From NCBI RefSeq assembly GCF_002706745.1, contig NZ_CP017702.1, positions 2,487,840 through 2,551,839 on the forward strand: DNA of 64,000 nt. The letters are read 5' to 3'. This DNA comes from Companilactobacillus farciminis KCTC 3681 = DSM 20184. GTDB lineage: Bacteria; Bacillota; Bacilli; Lactobacillales; Lactobacillaceae. Each line of letters begins with the position of its first letter. Position 1 is the first letter of the stretch. Shown here in pieces: positions 27,751-36,083 of the stretch. Under the pieces are notes generated by a model. The model did no database searches. It was not told where the DNA came from and saw nothing but the letters and a program-made list of their open reading frames with translations. The position numbers and the translations under genes are program-made.

Positions 27751-27766
27751 TGTTTCTCGTGAAACA
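27751..27766. promoter_or_regulatory. parS: parS-like ParB binding site
   Basis: TGTTTCTCGTGAAACA differs at one position from the bacterial parS consensus TGTTTCACGTGAAACA. It lies between the racemase stop and the lipoprotein gene. parA and parB are present at 38.2-39.9 kb in this window, so a centromere-like function is plausible. Confidence 0.75.
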
Positions 27767-28504
27767 TTAATAAATCTTATCAAAATCGATTTTTTCACCA
27801 CGACGGATTTTTTCACCGAATTCAATTGATTTATCGACGATTACTTCTTGACCATCTATGACTTTATAAGGATGATCTGGAGCTTTTTCTTGAGCTAATG
27901 ACAATTCAGTACAGCCCAAAACTATAACGTCACAATTGAATTTATCGTGCATTGTTTTTAAAATCTTATGGAATTTAGGCGCATCGACTTCACCTTTGAC
28001 CTTAATATCATCGTAAATCAGACTTTCAACTTCGTCTTGAACGGCTTGGTCTCCCAAACTGTATTCAAAGCCAGCATCTTTGATCTCATTTTCGTAAACG
28101 TGATCGGCAATCGTACCTTTAGTAGCAATCAAACCGATTCGCTTAGCTTGAGGATACTTTTTCTTCATTACGCTGATAGCCATATGTGGCATATGAATAA
28201 TCGGAATATCAGTGACGGCTTGCAATTCTTTATAGTAATAATGAGCAGTATTACAAATAATTACCATGAATTCAGGCTTTAACAAACTTTGTTGCTTAAT
28301 GTCTTCAGCTAGTGGGGGCAAAAAGCTAGGTTTACTGTGATCAAGGATATGTGCTGTTCGATCAGGAACGGTTGAATGGTTGACTAAAATATAATCTAAG
28401 TAATCTTGATCTTTTTTAGTCGGCGTTTTTTCATTCAACAAGTGCACATAACTTTCAGTGGCTAAACTACCCATACCACCGATTACTGTAAAGAATTTTT
28501 TCAT
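27767..28504 (-). CDS. Aspartate/glutamate racemase family protein
   Basis: 245-residue cofactor-independent racemase with the two catalytic cysteines in IICNTAHY (C84) and VLGCTELS (C198), and the N-terminal VIGGMGSLAT typical of the aspartate racemase (RacD/YgeA) branch rather than MurI. It lies 5 nt after murE on the same strand and so is co-transcribed with it. In lactobacilli with Lys-D-Asp peptidoglycan bridges, D-aspartate from such an enzyme feeds the cross-bridge; that link is inference from family and context. Confidence 0.85.
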   Translation of the reverse strand: MKKFFTVIGGMGSLATESYVHLLNEKTPTKKDQDYLDYILVNHSTVPDRTAHILDHSKPSFLPPLAEDIKQQSLLKPEFMVIICNTAHYYYKELQAVTDIPIIHMPHMAISVMKKKYPQAKRIGLIATKGTIADHVYENEIKDAGFEYSLGDQAVQDEVESLIYDDIKVKGEVDAPKFHKILKTMHDKFNCDVIVLGCTELSLAQEKAPDHPYKVIDGQEVIVDKSIEFGEKIRRGEKIDFDKIY

Positions 28505-28509
28505 GTCTC

Positions 28510-30039
28510 TTAACCCTCAATGTCCTTCAAAATTTTCTTAGCGACTACTGGATCGCTTGGATAAGGTACATCGACACCTTTTGTCTTTTGATAAGCATCG
28601 TTTCCCTTAGCAGCCAAAACAACAATATCATCGCCAGAACTATGTTCGATCATATCTTTAATAGCGCTAGGACGATCCAAGATTGTCTTAACTTTGACCT
28701 TAGTATGGTCGATTTTTTCATCGATTTCTTTACAAATGGCGGCTGGATCCTCAAATCCAGGGTCATCTGTCGTTAAAATTGCTTCATCAGCTGATTCAGT
28801 TAAAACTTGTGCAAAGCCAGCTCTTCTAGAAACTCCTTTATCACCAGGGCTTCCAACAACGACTTTAATTGCTGAACCAGGATACTCACGTTTTAAGAAG
28901 CTCAACAGAGCATTCATACTAGCGTAGTTGTGTGCATAATCTACAAAGATGGTCCCGTGAGACTTGGTATTAATGTGCTCCATTCTCCCCGGGACGAATG
29001 CTTTTTTTAGACTATCGGCGATCACCTCATTGTCAACGCCAATAATTTTTGCAGCCGTAATAGCAGCTCCTGCATTCAATTCGTTGAAATCACCAACAAG
29101 TCCTAGTTGATAAGTATATTCACCATGTTCTTGCAAGTCTTCAGCTTTGTCGCTTTCGGCAGTATAAGTGAAAACTGAATCATTCAAATTGGACTCTTTG
29201 TTGCGAATACTGAAGTCAGTGTCGCCAACTTCATTTTTAGCAAAGCGATAAATATCTTTGTCGTCACTAGTTTGTTTAGCAGCCGCATAAACTGTATCGT
29301 AGTCGTTTGTTTGACGATTAATAATATTTACCTTGGAGTTGATCATCAATTGCTTCTTGCAATTCAAATAATCAGCGTAAGTTGGATGTTCATTAGGTCC
29401 GATATGGTCGGGAGTGATATTCAAAAATCCACCGATATCGAATTTCAATCCATAAACTCGATTCTTCTTATATGCTTGAGACGATACTTCCATAACCAGG
29501 TATTTAATACCGTTGTCAACACAAGTTCTCATGTCATGGAAAAGATCCAATGATTCTGGTGTCGTTAAATCTGACTTGAATTCATCTTTTGGATCTGGTC
29601 CCACGATACGGTCAACGGTTGAGAATAGACCAACTTGCTTAGGATAAGCATTCTTCAAAATATCATATGTAAAGTATGATGTTGTTGTCTTACCTTTAGT
29701 TCCTGTGAAGGCAACGATAAAGAGATCATTTTGAGGATTGCCAAAGTACTCTGAACTCAAAAGAGCCAAAGCCTTTGAAGCACTCTTTACGATTAGACGA
29801 TCAATATCCTTGCTGTACTCTTTTTCTGAAACATAAATTTTGGCACCATTTTTAATGGCTTGATCTAAGTATTCAGCCTTGAAATTATTTCCCTTGCAGA
29901 AGAAGATCCCATTAGTTTGGTCTTCTTTAGAATTGTAACTAATATTAGTTACCTCAAGGTTATCGTCACTAACTGAACTAGAAACCAGTAAATCATGTTT
30001 CTTCAAAATCTCTATAGCTTTACTTATTTTCAAACTCAT
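28510..30039 (-). CDS. murE: UDP-MurNAc-tripeptide synthetase MurE
   Basis: 509-residue Mur ligase adding the third residue to UDP-MurNAc-L-Ala-D-Glu. ATP loop GTKGKTTT (113-120), carbamylated-lysine region, and C-terminal domain with DDPGFEDPAAI. DAP-adding enzymes carry DNPR at that point; its absence favours L-lysine as substrate. Followed by an Asp/Glu racemase and preceded by a D,D-carboxypeptidase, all on the minus strand within a few bases of each other, so this is a wall-synthesis operon. Confidence 0.92.
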   Translation of the reverse strand: MSLKISKAIEILKKHDLLVSSSVSDDNLEVTNISYNSKEDQTNGIFFCKGNNFKAEYLDQAIKNGAKIYVSEKEYSKDIDRLIVKSASKALALLSSEYFGNPQNDLFIVAFTGTKGKTTTSYFTYDILKNAYPKQVGLFSTVDRIVGPDPKDEFKSDLTTPESLDLFHDMRTCVDNGIKYLVMEVSSQAYKKNRVYGLKFDIGGFLNITPDHIGPNEHPTYADYLNCKKQLMINSKVNIINRQTNDYDTVYAAAKQTSDDKDIYRFAKNEVGDTDFSIRNKESNLNDSVFTYTAESDKAEDLQEHGEYTYQLGLVGDFNELNAGAAITAAKIIGVDNEVIADSLKKAFVPGRMEHINTKSHGTIFVDYAHNYASMNALLSFLKREYPGSAIKVVVGSPGDKGVSRRAGFAQVLTESADEAILTTDDPGFEDPAAICKEIDEKIDHTKVKVKTILDRPSAIKDMIEHSSGDDIVVLAAKGNDAYQKTKGVDVPYPSDPVVAKKILKDIEG

Positions 30040-30051
30040 TTTTTCACACTC

Positions 30052-31290
30052 CTAAAATAAATGGTTAAAAAATTCTACGATTTGATCCCACCAAGATTTC
30101 TGGTTTGTCTCCTTATGTATCTTTTTTCTAACATCTGCCTTTTTAAACGGAAGATAACCACTGTTAGTGTTCGTGGCAATCAATTTTACAGTTTGTTTAT
30201 TGTGGATTGCAGTAAAACCTAAGTCGTCACTACTTACAGTATAACGTAAATCTTCGATATTAGAATTTTTAGGCAACCAAACATAAACAGGTTCATAAGT
30301 TTTATATTTTTTGTTATTAATTTTTATACTTTTATCTTTTTGAATGACTTCTTTACGATCAAAGTTATCTCTTAAATAGTGGACTAATTTTTGTGTTGAG
30401 CGGAAACGTTTATCATTATCATTTTCCTCACCTTGAGCATTCAAGACGATTGTCACCAATCTAGTATTATCCAATGGTAAAGTTCCGACAAAGGATTCCC
30501 CGGCTTGTTCAGTCGTACCAGTCTTTAGACCGTCGAATTCATAGCCTTCCTGATAGTCGCGTTGGCCTTTCAATAAGAAATTCAAAGTGTCATAAGTCTT
30601 GATCTCATTATCGATTGGGAATGACAATTTCGTTTGTGAAGTTGTCTGAAGTATTTCTGGATATTGATCTAAAACGTGCTTGACAATAACGCCGATATCA
30701 TTGGCTGAAAGCTTGTTTTCACCATCAGTTGGTCCAATGTACATATCGGTTTTCAAGTCAGAATTATTCAAACCAGAAGCGTTGTATAATTCAGCATCCT
30801 TGATACCCCAATCTTTGACTGTTTTGCGCATCATTTTGACAAACTTAGCTTGTGTTCCGGCCACTTTTCCAGCCAACATCATCGCAGCCGAATTGGAAGA
30901 TACGATCCAAGCAGCATTGTAGAGATCTTTGACCGAATAAGATTTATCGGCATCCAAACGAACGTTAGTTAATTCGTTGTCCTGCGTCATATCAGCTTGT
31001 TCCTGTGTTGGTGTTACCAAGTCCGATTCAGAGATCTTGCCGTCCTTGATAGCTTTGGTTACTAAATACAACGTAACAATTTTAGTAATTGAACCTATAG
31101 CCAATTTCTCATCTGGATTTTTGGAATAGACGATTTGTCCACTGTTCTCATCAAAAATCATCCCTGCACTAGCATTCAATTCAAGCTCTGGCTGAGTAAA
31201 TGTTGCAGCAGCAACCTCTGATGTAAAAATTGGCAACGTCAAAATGAAAACTGACATTACCAACATGAATTTCTTTGCGAAACCTTTCAT
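30052..31290 (-). CDS. dacA: D-alanyl-D-alanine carboxypeptidase (DacA/PBP5)
   Basis: 412-residue secreted, membrane-tethered penicillin-binding protein trimming terminal D-Ala from stem peptides. Signal peptide 1-28 (ends EVAAA), active-site SITK (67-70), SSN (131-133), KTG (256-258), a PBP5_C beta domain, and a C-terminal amphipathic anchor (WWDQIVEFFNHLF). Start at 31290 after GAGAGG; the longer reading overlaps the kinase gene and lacks a site. Lies downstream of a two-component system with only 16 nt between, and upstream of murE. Confidence 0.94.
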   Translation of the reverse strand: MKGFAKKFMLVMSVFILTLPIFTSEVAAATFTQPELELNASAGMIFDENSGQIVYSKNPDEKLAIGSITKIVTLYLVTKAIKDGKISESDLVTPTQEQADMTQDNELTNVRLDADKSYSVKDLYNAAWIVSSNSAAMMLAGKVAGTQAKFVKMMRKTVKDWGIKDAELYNASGLNNSDLKTDMYIGPTDGENKLSANDIGVIVKHVLDQYPEILQTTSQTKLSFPIDNEIKTYDTLNFLLKGQRDYQEGYEFDGLKTGTTEQAGESFVGTLPLDNTRLVTIVLNAQGEENDNDKRFRSTQKLVHYLRDNFDRKEVIQKDKSIKINNKKYKTYEPVYVWLPKNSNIEDLRYTVSSDDLGFTAIHNKQTVKLIATNTNSGYLPFKKADVRKKIHKETNQKSWWDQIVEFFNHLF

Positions 31291-31306
31291 AAATAAACCT
31301 CTCAAA

Positions 31307-32404
31307 TCAATCTTTCGATTTCGAAATTGGAAAATGACTAATAAATGATGTCTTTTCTTTATCGGAAGTAACAGCAATCGTACCACCGTGTAGTTGAACC
31401 ATACTTTGAGCAATCGCTAGACCAAGTCCTGTTCCACCAGTTTTCTTGGAACGAGAATCTTCCACTCGATAAAAACGGTCAAAGACGTGCTTCAAAGAAT
31501 CTTTTGGGATTGGCTGACCGTTATTGGCAACCGTCACAACCACCTCTTGATCTTTTTGTTCAGCGTTTAGCCAAATATGGGTCGCACCTTTACCGTACTT
31601 CAAAGCGTTCATGATCAAGTTATTAAAGACTCGTCCTAATTTCTCAGTATCGCCTTGCATCATGATCTTGTCCGGCGTGGAATTGACGATGATTTCCATT
31701 CCTCGTTTGTTAGCCTCTAATTCAAAGTCAGCTGACAACTGATCTAGCATTTGAGCCATGTCGAATTTTGTCATCTTCAAACGACTTGTCGCATGCTGAA
31801 CATTCGCAAATTCAAACAGAGAATTGACTAAGTTTTGCATCTCTAATGACTTCTTGTAAGCAATATGCGTATATTTGAGAATTTGATTCAGGTCATTGAA
31901 GTTTTTCCCTTCAATCAAACCCAAATAACCGATCACTGAAGTCAAAGGCGTTCTAATGTCGTGGCTGACGTTACTGATCAATTCATCTTTGCTTTTTTCT
32001 GATTGGCGCTGTTCTTGAGCGTGTTGATCCATATTCAAAATCAATAAATTAAAAATCTCGATAATGCCTTGTAAACTAGGATTGACCTTCGTCTGAACTT
32101 GCTTAGTTTGGTCATCGATTGCCGCTTTATGCAAAATCTGTTTGATTTGTTCCAATTCCATCTTATGAAAAGTACTCAAGACGATAATGCCAGTTAAAGC
32201 TACTTCCATGATTAAAACTACAATAACGGCCCAAATTTTATTCGTCAACAATGACCAATTATTTTGTAAATTTCCCATGAAATTATTTTTGCCCAGGCTA
32301 CCGATTATAATTGCATTTATTACCTGAAATAAAAGAAAGGTGCCTATTCCTTCAAAAAGGAGGACACCTTTTTCTTTTGCATTCAGTTTGATTCGTTTAT
32401 TCAA
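31307..32404 (-). CDS. Sensor histidine kinase (VanS/PhoR-like)
   Basis: 365 residues: two membrane spans (about 15-38 and 58-80) with a short extracytoplasmic loop, HisKA with phospho-accepting H148 in SNVSHDIRTPLTSV, and HATPase_c with NLIMNALKYG and GGTGLGLAIAQ. The start is TTG at 32404, 6 nt after GGAGGT; a TTG at 32410 abuts the site directly and is less likely. Follows the response regulator, whose stop lies 2 nt upstream. Downstream carboxypeptidase suggests a wall-stress or wall-remodelling signal; the signal itself is unknown. Confidence 0.9.
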   Translation of the reverse strand: MNKRIKLNAKEKGVLLFEGIGTFLLFQVINAIIIGSLGKNNFMGNLQNNWSLLTNKIWAVIVVLIMEVALTGIIVLSTFHKMELEQIKQILHKAAIDDQTKQVQTKVNPSLQGIIEIFNLLILNMDQHAQEQRQSEKSKDELISNVSHDIRTPLTSVIGYLGLIEGKNFNDLNQILKYTHIAYKKSLEMQNLVNSLFEFANVQHATSRLKMTKFDMAQMLDQLSADFELEANKRGMEIIVNSTPDKIMMQGDTEKLGRVFNNLIMNALKYGKGATHIWLNAEQKDQEVVVTVANNGQPIPKDSLKHVFDRFYRVEDSRSKKTGGTGLGLAIAQSMVQLHGGTIAVTSDKEKTSFISHFPISKSKD

Positions 32405-32406
32405 AA

Positions 32407-33093
32407 TCAAACCTCCACTTTATAGCCGACGCCCCAAACGGTTTCGATAACTTTTTCGCCGTTTGTAGCTTCTTCTAGTTTGTCCCGCAAGTGACTGACG
32501 TGAACCATAACTGTTTTAGCGGAAACGACACTCTCTTGTTTCCAAACTCGTTCAAAAATTTCATCAGCTGAAAAGACTCGATTAGGGTGACTTGCCAATA
32601 AGTATAGTACCCCGAATTCCAAAGCTGTTAACTGTACTTTTTGTCCAGAATCAGTGACGACTTCATGCGAATCTTTATAAATAGTAATTGGTCCAACTTC
32701 TAGTTTATCAGGCACATTTTTGGTTGCTTGTTGATTGCTACGACGCAACAATGAACGAATTCTAGCCATAATTTCCAAAGGATTGAATGGTTTCGTGACA
32801 TAATCGTCAGCACCAGTAATAAGACCTTGTATCTTATCCATATCGGTCGTCTTTGCTGAAACAATAATAATTGGAATTTGCGAATCCTTACGAACACGCT
32901 TAACAACTTCGATTCCGTCGATACCAGGCATCATAATGTCCAATACCATCAAGGCAATGTCACTGTGTGCTGCCAATTGGTCCAAAGCTTCTTGTCCAGA
33001 ATTAGCTGCAATAGGTTCATAACCTTCATTTTTAATATAAATGCTGAGTAGCTCTACAATTTCTTTATCATCATCAACCACTAAGATTTTCAT
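32407..33093 (-). CDS. OmpR/PhoB-family response regulator (VanR-like)
   Basis: 228 residues: receiver domain with acidic pair D7-D9, phospho-acceptor D52 in VLDIMMPG, K in YVTKPF (about 102), then a winged-helix DNA-binding domain (about 130-226, ending VWGVGYKVEV). First gene of the minus-strand run regulator-kinase-dacA-murE-racemase, and may regulate that run, as VanR-type regulators do for carboxypeptidase genes. Target is inferred from position. Confidence 0.92.
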   Translation of the reverse strand: MKILVVDDDKEIVELLSIYIKNEGYEPIAANSGQEALDQLAAHSDIALMVLDIMMPGIDGIEVVKRVRKDSQIPIIIVSAKTTDMDKIQGLITGADDYVTKPFNPLEIMARIRSLLRRSNQQATKNVPDKLEVGPITIYKDSHEVVTDSGQKVQLTALEFGVLYLLASHPNRVFSADEIFERVWKQESVVSAKTVMVHVSHLRDKLEEATNGEKVIETVWGVGYKVEV

Positions 33094-33198
33094 TTCTTAA
33101 ACCTCTCAAGCGTACATATATTTACAAGTCTACAACTAGTTAGTATTATACAATAAGATGTAACTAGATTACTAATCACACTAAGAAAGTGAGCTTTC

Positions 33199-33396
33199 AT
33201 GGAATATTTAAAAAAGAGAATGAAGTTCTTATTGATCATAATTTTTTCGATTGCAATTATCGCTTTTGTCCAATACGAAATCCACTTCGATCAAAACATT
33301 AATCTGAAAAAAGTTGGTTTTATCATGACTATCTTGCAAGCCGCTGCTGGGGGATATGGTTTGTATGGTTTAGTGCAATTTTTTAGAGTTAAATAA
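33199..33396 (+). CDS. Small membrane protein of unknown function
   Basis: 65 residues, basic N-terminus (MEYLKKRMK), then two hydrophobic segments (about 10-26 and 42-60). No family recognised. A modest AAGTGAG precedes the ATG and a strong terminator follows the stop by a few bases, which supports expression. Divergent from the response regulator. Confidence 0.6.
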   Translation: MEYLKKRMKFLLIIIFSIAIIAFVQYEIHFDQNINLKKVGFIMTILQAAAGGYGLYGLVQFFRVK

Positions 33397-33397
33397 C

Positions 33398-33436
33398 AAA
33401 ATGGCCTTGTTGGGATTTTTCCAGCAAGGTCATTTT
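33398..33436. terminator. Bidirectional intrinsic terminator
   Basis: AAAATGGCCTTGTTGG pairs with CCAGCAAGGTCATTTT; T-run on both strands. Serves the small membrane protein gene and, on the other strand, the trxB-frnE run. Confidence 0.85.
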
Positions 33437-33438
33437 TA

Positions 33439-33573
33439 TTACTTCGTTTTTTTATCCTGATTTTTCTCTTTATCTCGATGTGCTTGAATATTGCAGCCTT
33501 CTGGTCCACAGACTGCGCTTTCATCGCTACCAAAAGTTTCAAATACTGGAGTTTTCTTCTCGTCTTTATCCAT
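33439..33573 (-). CDS. 44-residue CxxxxC protein coupled to the FrnE-like gene
   Basis: Reads MDKDEKKTPVFETFGSDESA and on through VCGPEGCNIQ to a Lys-rich end. Its ATG overlaps the stop of the DsbA-like gene as TAATG, with GGAGCAG upstream, so it is translationally coupled. The CGPEGC pair of cysteines and its position after two thiol-redox genes suggest a redox or metal-related role. The charged, cysteine-bearing sequence is unlike random reading frames. No family name is certain. Confidence 0.72.
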   Translation of the reverse strand: MDKDEKKTPVFETFGSDESAVCGPEGCNIQAHRDKEKNQDKKTK

Positions 33574-34223
33574 TATTTCACTGCTCCTGTTTCAATTTTC
33601 TTTAAAGCATCAAGCATAACTTCGTAAGGTTGTGCTCCAGAGATGCCATACTTGTTGTTAATAACAAAGAATGGTGCCGCGTGAATGCCTAATTGTTGAG
33701 CTTCCATTTCATCCGCTCGAACTTCTTTTAGATACTTATCATCACTTAAAACTGAACTAACTTCTTCTGTGTCCAATCCAGCTTCAGTGGCTGCTTTAGT
33801 TAACACGTCGTGGTCGGCGATAGATTCACCATTACTAAAGTAAACTTGGTAAAAAGCATCGATTACTCTTTCTGTTAGTGCATCATCGTTTTTAGAATCA
33901 GCTAATTTGATCAATCGATGAGCATCTTCAGTGTTAGTGGGAATAGCATTCAGCAAATCAACCTTCAAGCCATCACTTGCACCCATTTGCGAAATTTGTT
34001 CAATCTGTGCCTTAGCTTGTTGTTTTGTCATCCCATGGCCTTTAGAAAAATGATCAAGCATACTTTCCTTAGTGGTCTTAGGTAGAGTTGGATCTAGTTG
34101 AAATGATTTGAATTCCAAAGGTGTTTCATCATAAATATTCATTTCTTTTAAAGCTCGTTTCATTCTCGTTGAACCGATGTAACAAAATGGGCACGCGATA
34201 TCTGACCAGTATTTAATTTCCAT
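33573..34223 (-). CDS. DsbA-family oxidoreductase, FrnE-like
   Basis: 216-residue cytosolic thioredoxin-fold protein with a large helical insert. Active-site C11-P-F-C14 in DIACPFCYIG at the very N-terminus, no signal peptide, and the cis-Pro region HAAPFFVINNKYGISGAQP. FrnE-type proteins act as intracellular disulfide isomerases/oxidases in oxidative stress. It follows trxB by 15 nt, so thioredoxin reductase may recycle its partner. Confidence 0.9.
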   Translation of the reverse strand: MEIKYWSDIACPFCYIGSTRMKRALKEMNIYDETPLEFKSFQLDPTLPKTTKESMLDHFSKGHGMTKQQAKAQIEQISQMGASDGLKVDLLNAIPTNTEDAHRLIKLADSKNDDALTERVIDAFYQVYFSNGESIADHDVLTKAATEAGLDTEEVSSVLSDDKYLKEVRADEMEAQQLGIHAAPFFVINNKYGISGAQPYEVMLDALKKIETGAVK

Positions 34224-34238
34224 AATTTATATCTCCTC

Positions 34239-35180
34239 TTAATCCGTAGCTACGTCTTTTAAACTTTCCAAATAATTGAATGCTTCTTGAGCTGCAATTC
34301 CACCGTCACCTACAGCAGTAGTAATTTGACGCAAATGTTTTTGTCTAACATCACCAACAGCGTAAACTCCAGCGATATTAGTCTTCATATCCTCGTCAGT
34401 TTTGATCCAGCCTTTTTCATCAGTGATTCCTAAATTTCTAAAGGCCTTCGTCATTGGCTCTGTTCCGACATAAATGAATACTCCCTCAGTTGAAACAACT
34501 CTGTCTTCATTAGTTTCTTTATCATGAACTCTCACTCCGGTAACTTTTCTATCATCACCAACAATTTCGGTAACTTGACTGTTCCAAGTAAAATTCATCT
34601 TGTCATTTTTAAAAGCTCTACTTTGCAATAATTTCTCTGCTCGTAATTGATCACGACGATGAATCACATTAACATCATCGGTTACATTAGCTAAATACAA
34701 ACCTTCCTCAATGGCAGAATTTCCACCACCGACAACTGTTACATTTTTATTCTTGTAAAAAGCTCCATCACAGACTGCACAGTAGGAAACGCCTCGACCA
34801 CTAAATTCTTCTTCACCAGTAATACCTAGTTTTCTAGGTTGTGAACCAGTCGCAATAATAACTGCCATCGCTGTTAATTCACCATTGTCCGTATAAAGGT
34901 GTTTAAGACCATCACTGTCAACTTCTAGCTTTTCTACATCTCCGTACAAAAATTCAACTCCAAATTGTTGTGAACTCTTATACATTTTCTCTGATAAATC
35001 CGGTCCTAAGACATTTTCAAAGCCAGGATAGTTTTCAATCTCGGCCGTATTGTTCATCTGACCACCATAAATCCCCCGATCAAGCATTGCCACATTTAAA
35101 TTGGCTCTTGAAGCATATAAAGCAGCGGTCATTCCACCGGGACCAGCGCCGATTACAATGACATCATAATTTTGAGACAT
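34239..35180 (-). CDS. trxB: Thioredoxin reductase TrxB
   Basis: 313-residue flavoprotein passing electrons from NADPH to thioredoxin. FAD site GAGPGGMTAA (11-20), redox pair C134-A-V-C137 (SYCAVCDGAFY), NADPH site GGGNSAIEEGLYL and C-terminal AVGDVRQKHLRQI. First gene of trxB-frnE-small protein. Upstream at 35204-35223 is an inverted repeat shared with the promoter of the adjacent ArsR-rhodanese gene, so this operon is probably under its control. Confidence 0.96.
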   Translation of the reverse strand: MSQNYDVIVIGAGPGGMTAALYASRANLNVAMLDRGIYGGQMNNTAEIENYPGFENVLGPDLSEKMYKSSQQFGVEFLYGDVEKLEVDSDGLKHLYTDNGELTAMAVIIATGSQPRKLGITGEEEFSGRGVSYCAVCDGAFYKNKNVTVVGGGNSAIEEGLYLANVTDDVNVIHRRDQLRAEKLLQSRAFKNDKMNFTWNSQVTEIVGDDRKVTGVRVHDKETNEDRVVSTEGVFIYVGTEPMTKAFRNLGITDEKGWIKTDEDMKTNIAGVYAVGDVRQKHLRQITTAVGDGGIAAQEAFNYLESLKDVATD

Positions 35181-35203
35181 TTTCTTCCCTCCTGCCCAAA
35201 TCT

Positions 35204-35223
35204 ATTCAACTGATTAATTGAAT
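35204..35223. promoter_or_regulatory. Candidate ArsR-type operator upstream of trxB
   Basis: ATTCAACTGATTAATTGAAT, an imperfect dyad with ATTCAA/TTGAAT ends. It matches 17 of 20 bases of the element at 35979-35998 in front of the ArsR-rhodanese gene. Confidence 0.6.
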
Positions 35224-35272
35224 AGTTAAATATTAACATGGCTTTTCCATTTGTCAATTCAAAAGCATAAAA

Positions 35273-35298
35273 AAACACCACTTCGATAAGTGATGTTT
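35273..35298 (-). terminator. Intrinsic terminator of the ArsR-rhodanese gene
   Basis: On the minus strand AAACATCACTT pairs with AAGTGGTGTTT (loop ATCG) followed by T-run; its first arm overlaps the stop codon region. Confidence 0.8.
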
Positions 35299-35954
35299 TA
35301 TTGTTGAGCGACAAACTCACGCCAATCGTAGTAACTTTCATTCAAACTATAAGCGTGACGACCTTGCTCATTTAATAATCTAGTAGCTTGATTCGTTAAA
35401 GCGCACAAGTGACCCCGACAGTAAACAATCACGTCTTTTTTCGGATCTATTTTTTCAACTTGTTCTGACAATTGGTCCATCGGAATGTTGATAGCTCCCT
35501 TAATATGTCCAGCTTGAAACTCATCTTCTGGTCTAACATCCAACAATTGCACATCATCTCGACTCAACAACTTGATAGCCGTTGATAAGTCTAAAGTCTT
35601 AACTTGCTCTGTAATGTCGAAGTTTTGCTGAATCTGCTTCATGGCTAGTAACTGACTTTCACCAACATCCCGTAACAAATAAAATAGCTGTTCTACTTGT
35701 GGGGAAGCTAGTTGGTAAACCACATAGTTACCCTTTTTAATATTGATAACTAAATTAGCATCACGCAAAGTTTTCAAATGCCTAGATGTATTAGCGATAC
35801 TCATACCTGACTGTCTAGCTAGTGATTCTACAGTTTTGGGGCCCTGTGACAATAAATCCAAAATTTCTAATCGCTTATCACTCGACAAGCCTTTACCTAT
35901 TTTGCTCAATTCAGAATAAAGGCTGTTTTTGTATTCATCTGCTGCTTGATTCAT
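35298..35954 (-). CDS. ArsR-family regulator fused to a rhodanese domain
   Basis: 218 residues: N-terminal winged helix (about 15-90, LSSDKRLEILDLLSQGPKTV and MSIANTSRHLKTL) and C-terminal rhodanese domain (about 115-215) with VRPEDEFQAGHIKGAINIP and active loop CRGHLC. Fusions of this kind sense thiol, sulfur or oxidant state through the rhodanese cysteine. Start at 35954 follows AAAGGTGG. Its own promoter and that of trxB carry near-identical dyads, pointing to autoregulation plus control of trxB-frnE. Confidence 0.9.
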   Translation of the reverse strand: MNQAADEYKNSLYSELSKIGKGLSSDKRLEILDLLSQGPKTVESLARQSGMSIANTSRHLKTLRDANLVINIKKGNYVVYQLASPQVEQLFYLLRDVGESQLLAMKQIQQNFDITEQVKTLDLSTAIKLLSRDDVQLLDVRPEDEFQAGHIKGAINIPMDQLSEQVEKIDPKKDVIVYCRGHLCALTNQATRLLNEQGRHAYSLNESYYDWREFVAQQ

Positions 35955-35978
35955 AAAATACCACCTTTCAAGCATGCT

Positions 35979-35998
35979 ATTTAACTAATTGATTGAAT
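35979..35998. promoter_or_regulatory. Candidate ArsR-type operator, autoregulatory site
   Basis: ATTTAACTAATTGATTGAAT, about 25 bp before the ArsR-rhodanese start; 17 of 20 bases as at 35204-35223. Confidence 0.6.
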
Positions 35999-36043
35999 GC
36001 TTTAATTCTAATCAAAATTTTATTTTTGTCAATCAATTGCATA

Positions 36044-36073
36044 AAAAAAGCTTCAGCAAGCGCTGAAGCTTTT
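36044..36073 (-). terminator. Intrinsic terminator of the DUF1129 gene
   Basis: AAGCTTCAGC / GCTGAAGCTT stem with 4-nt loop and seven T on the minus strand; closes the rsmG...DUF1129 gene run. Confidence 0.9.
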
Positions 36074-36083
36074 GAAGTAATTT

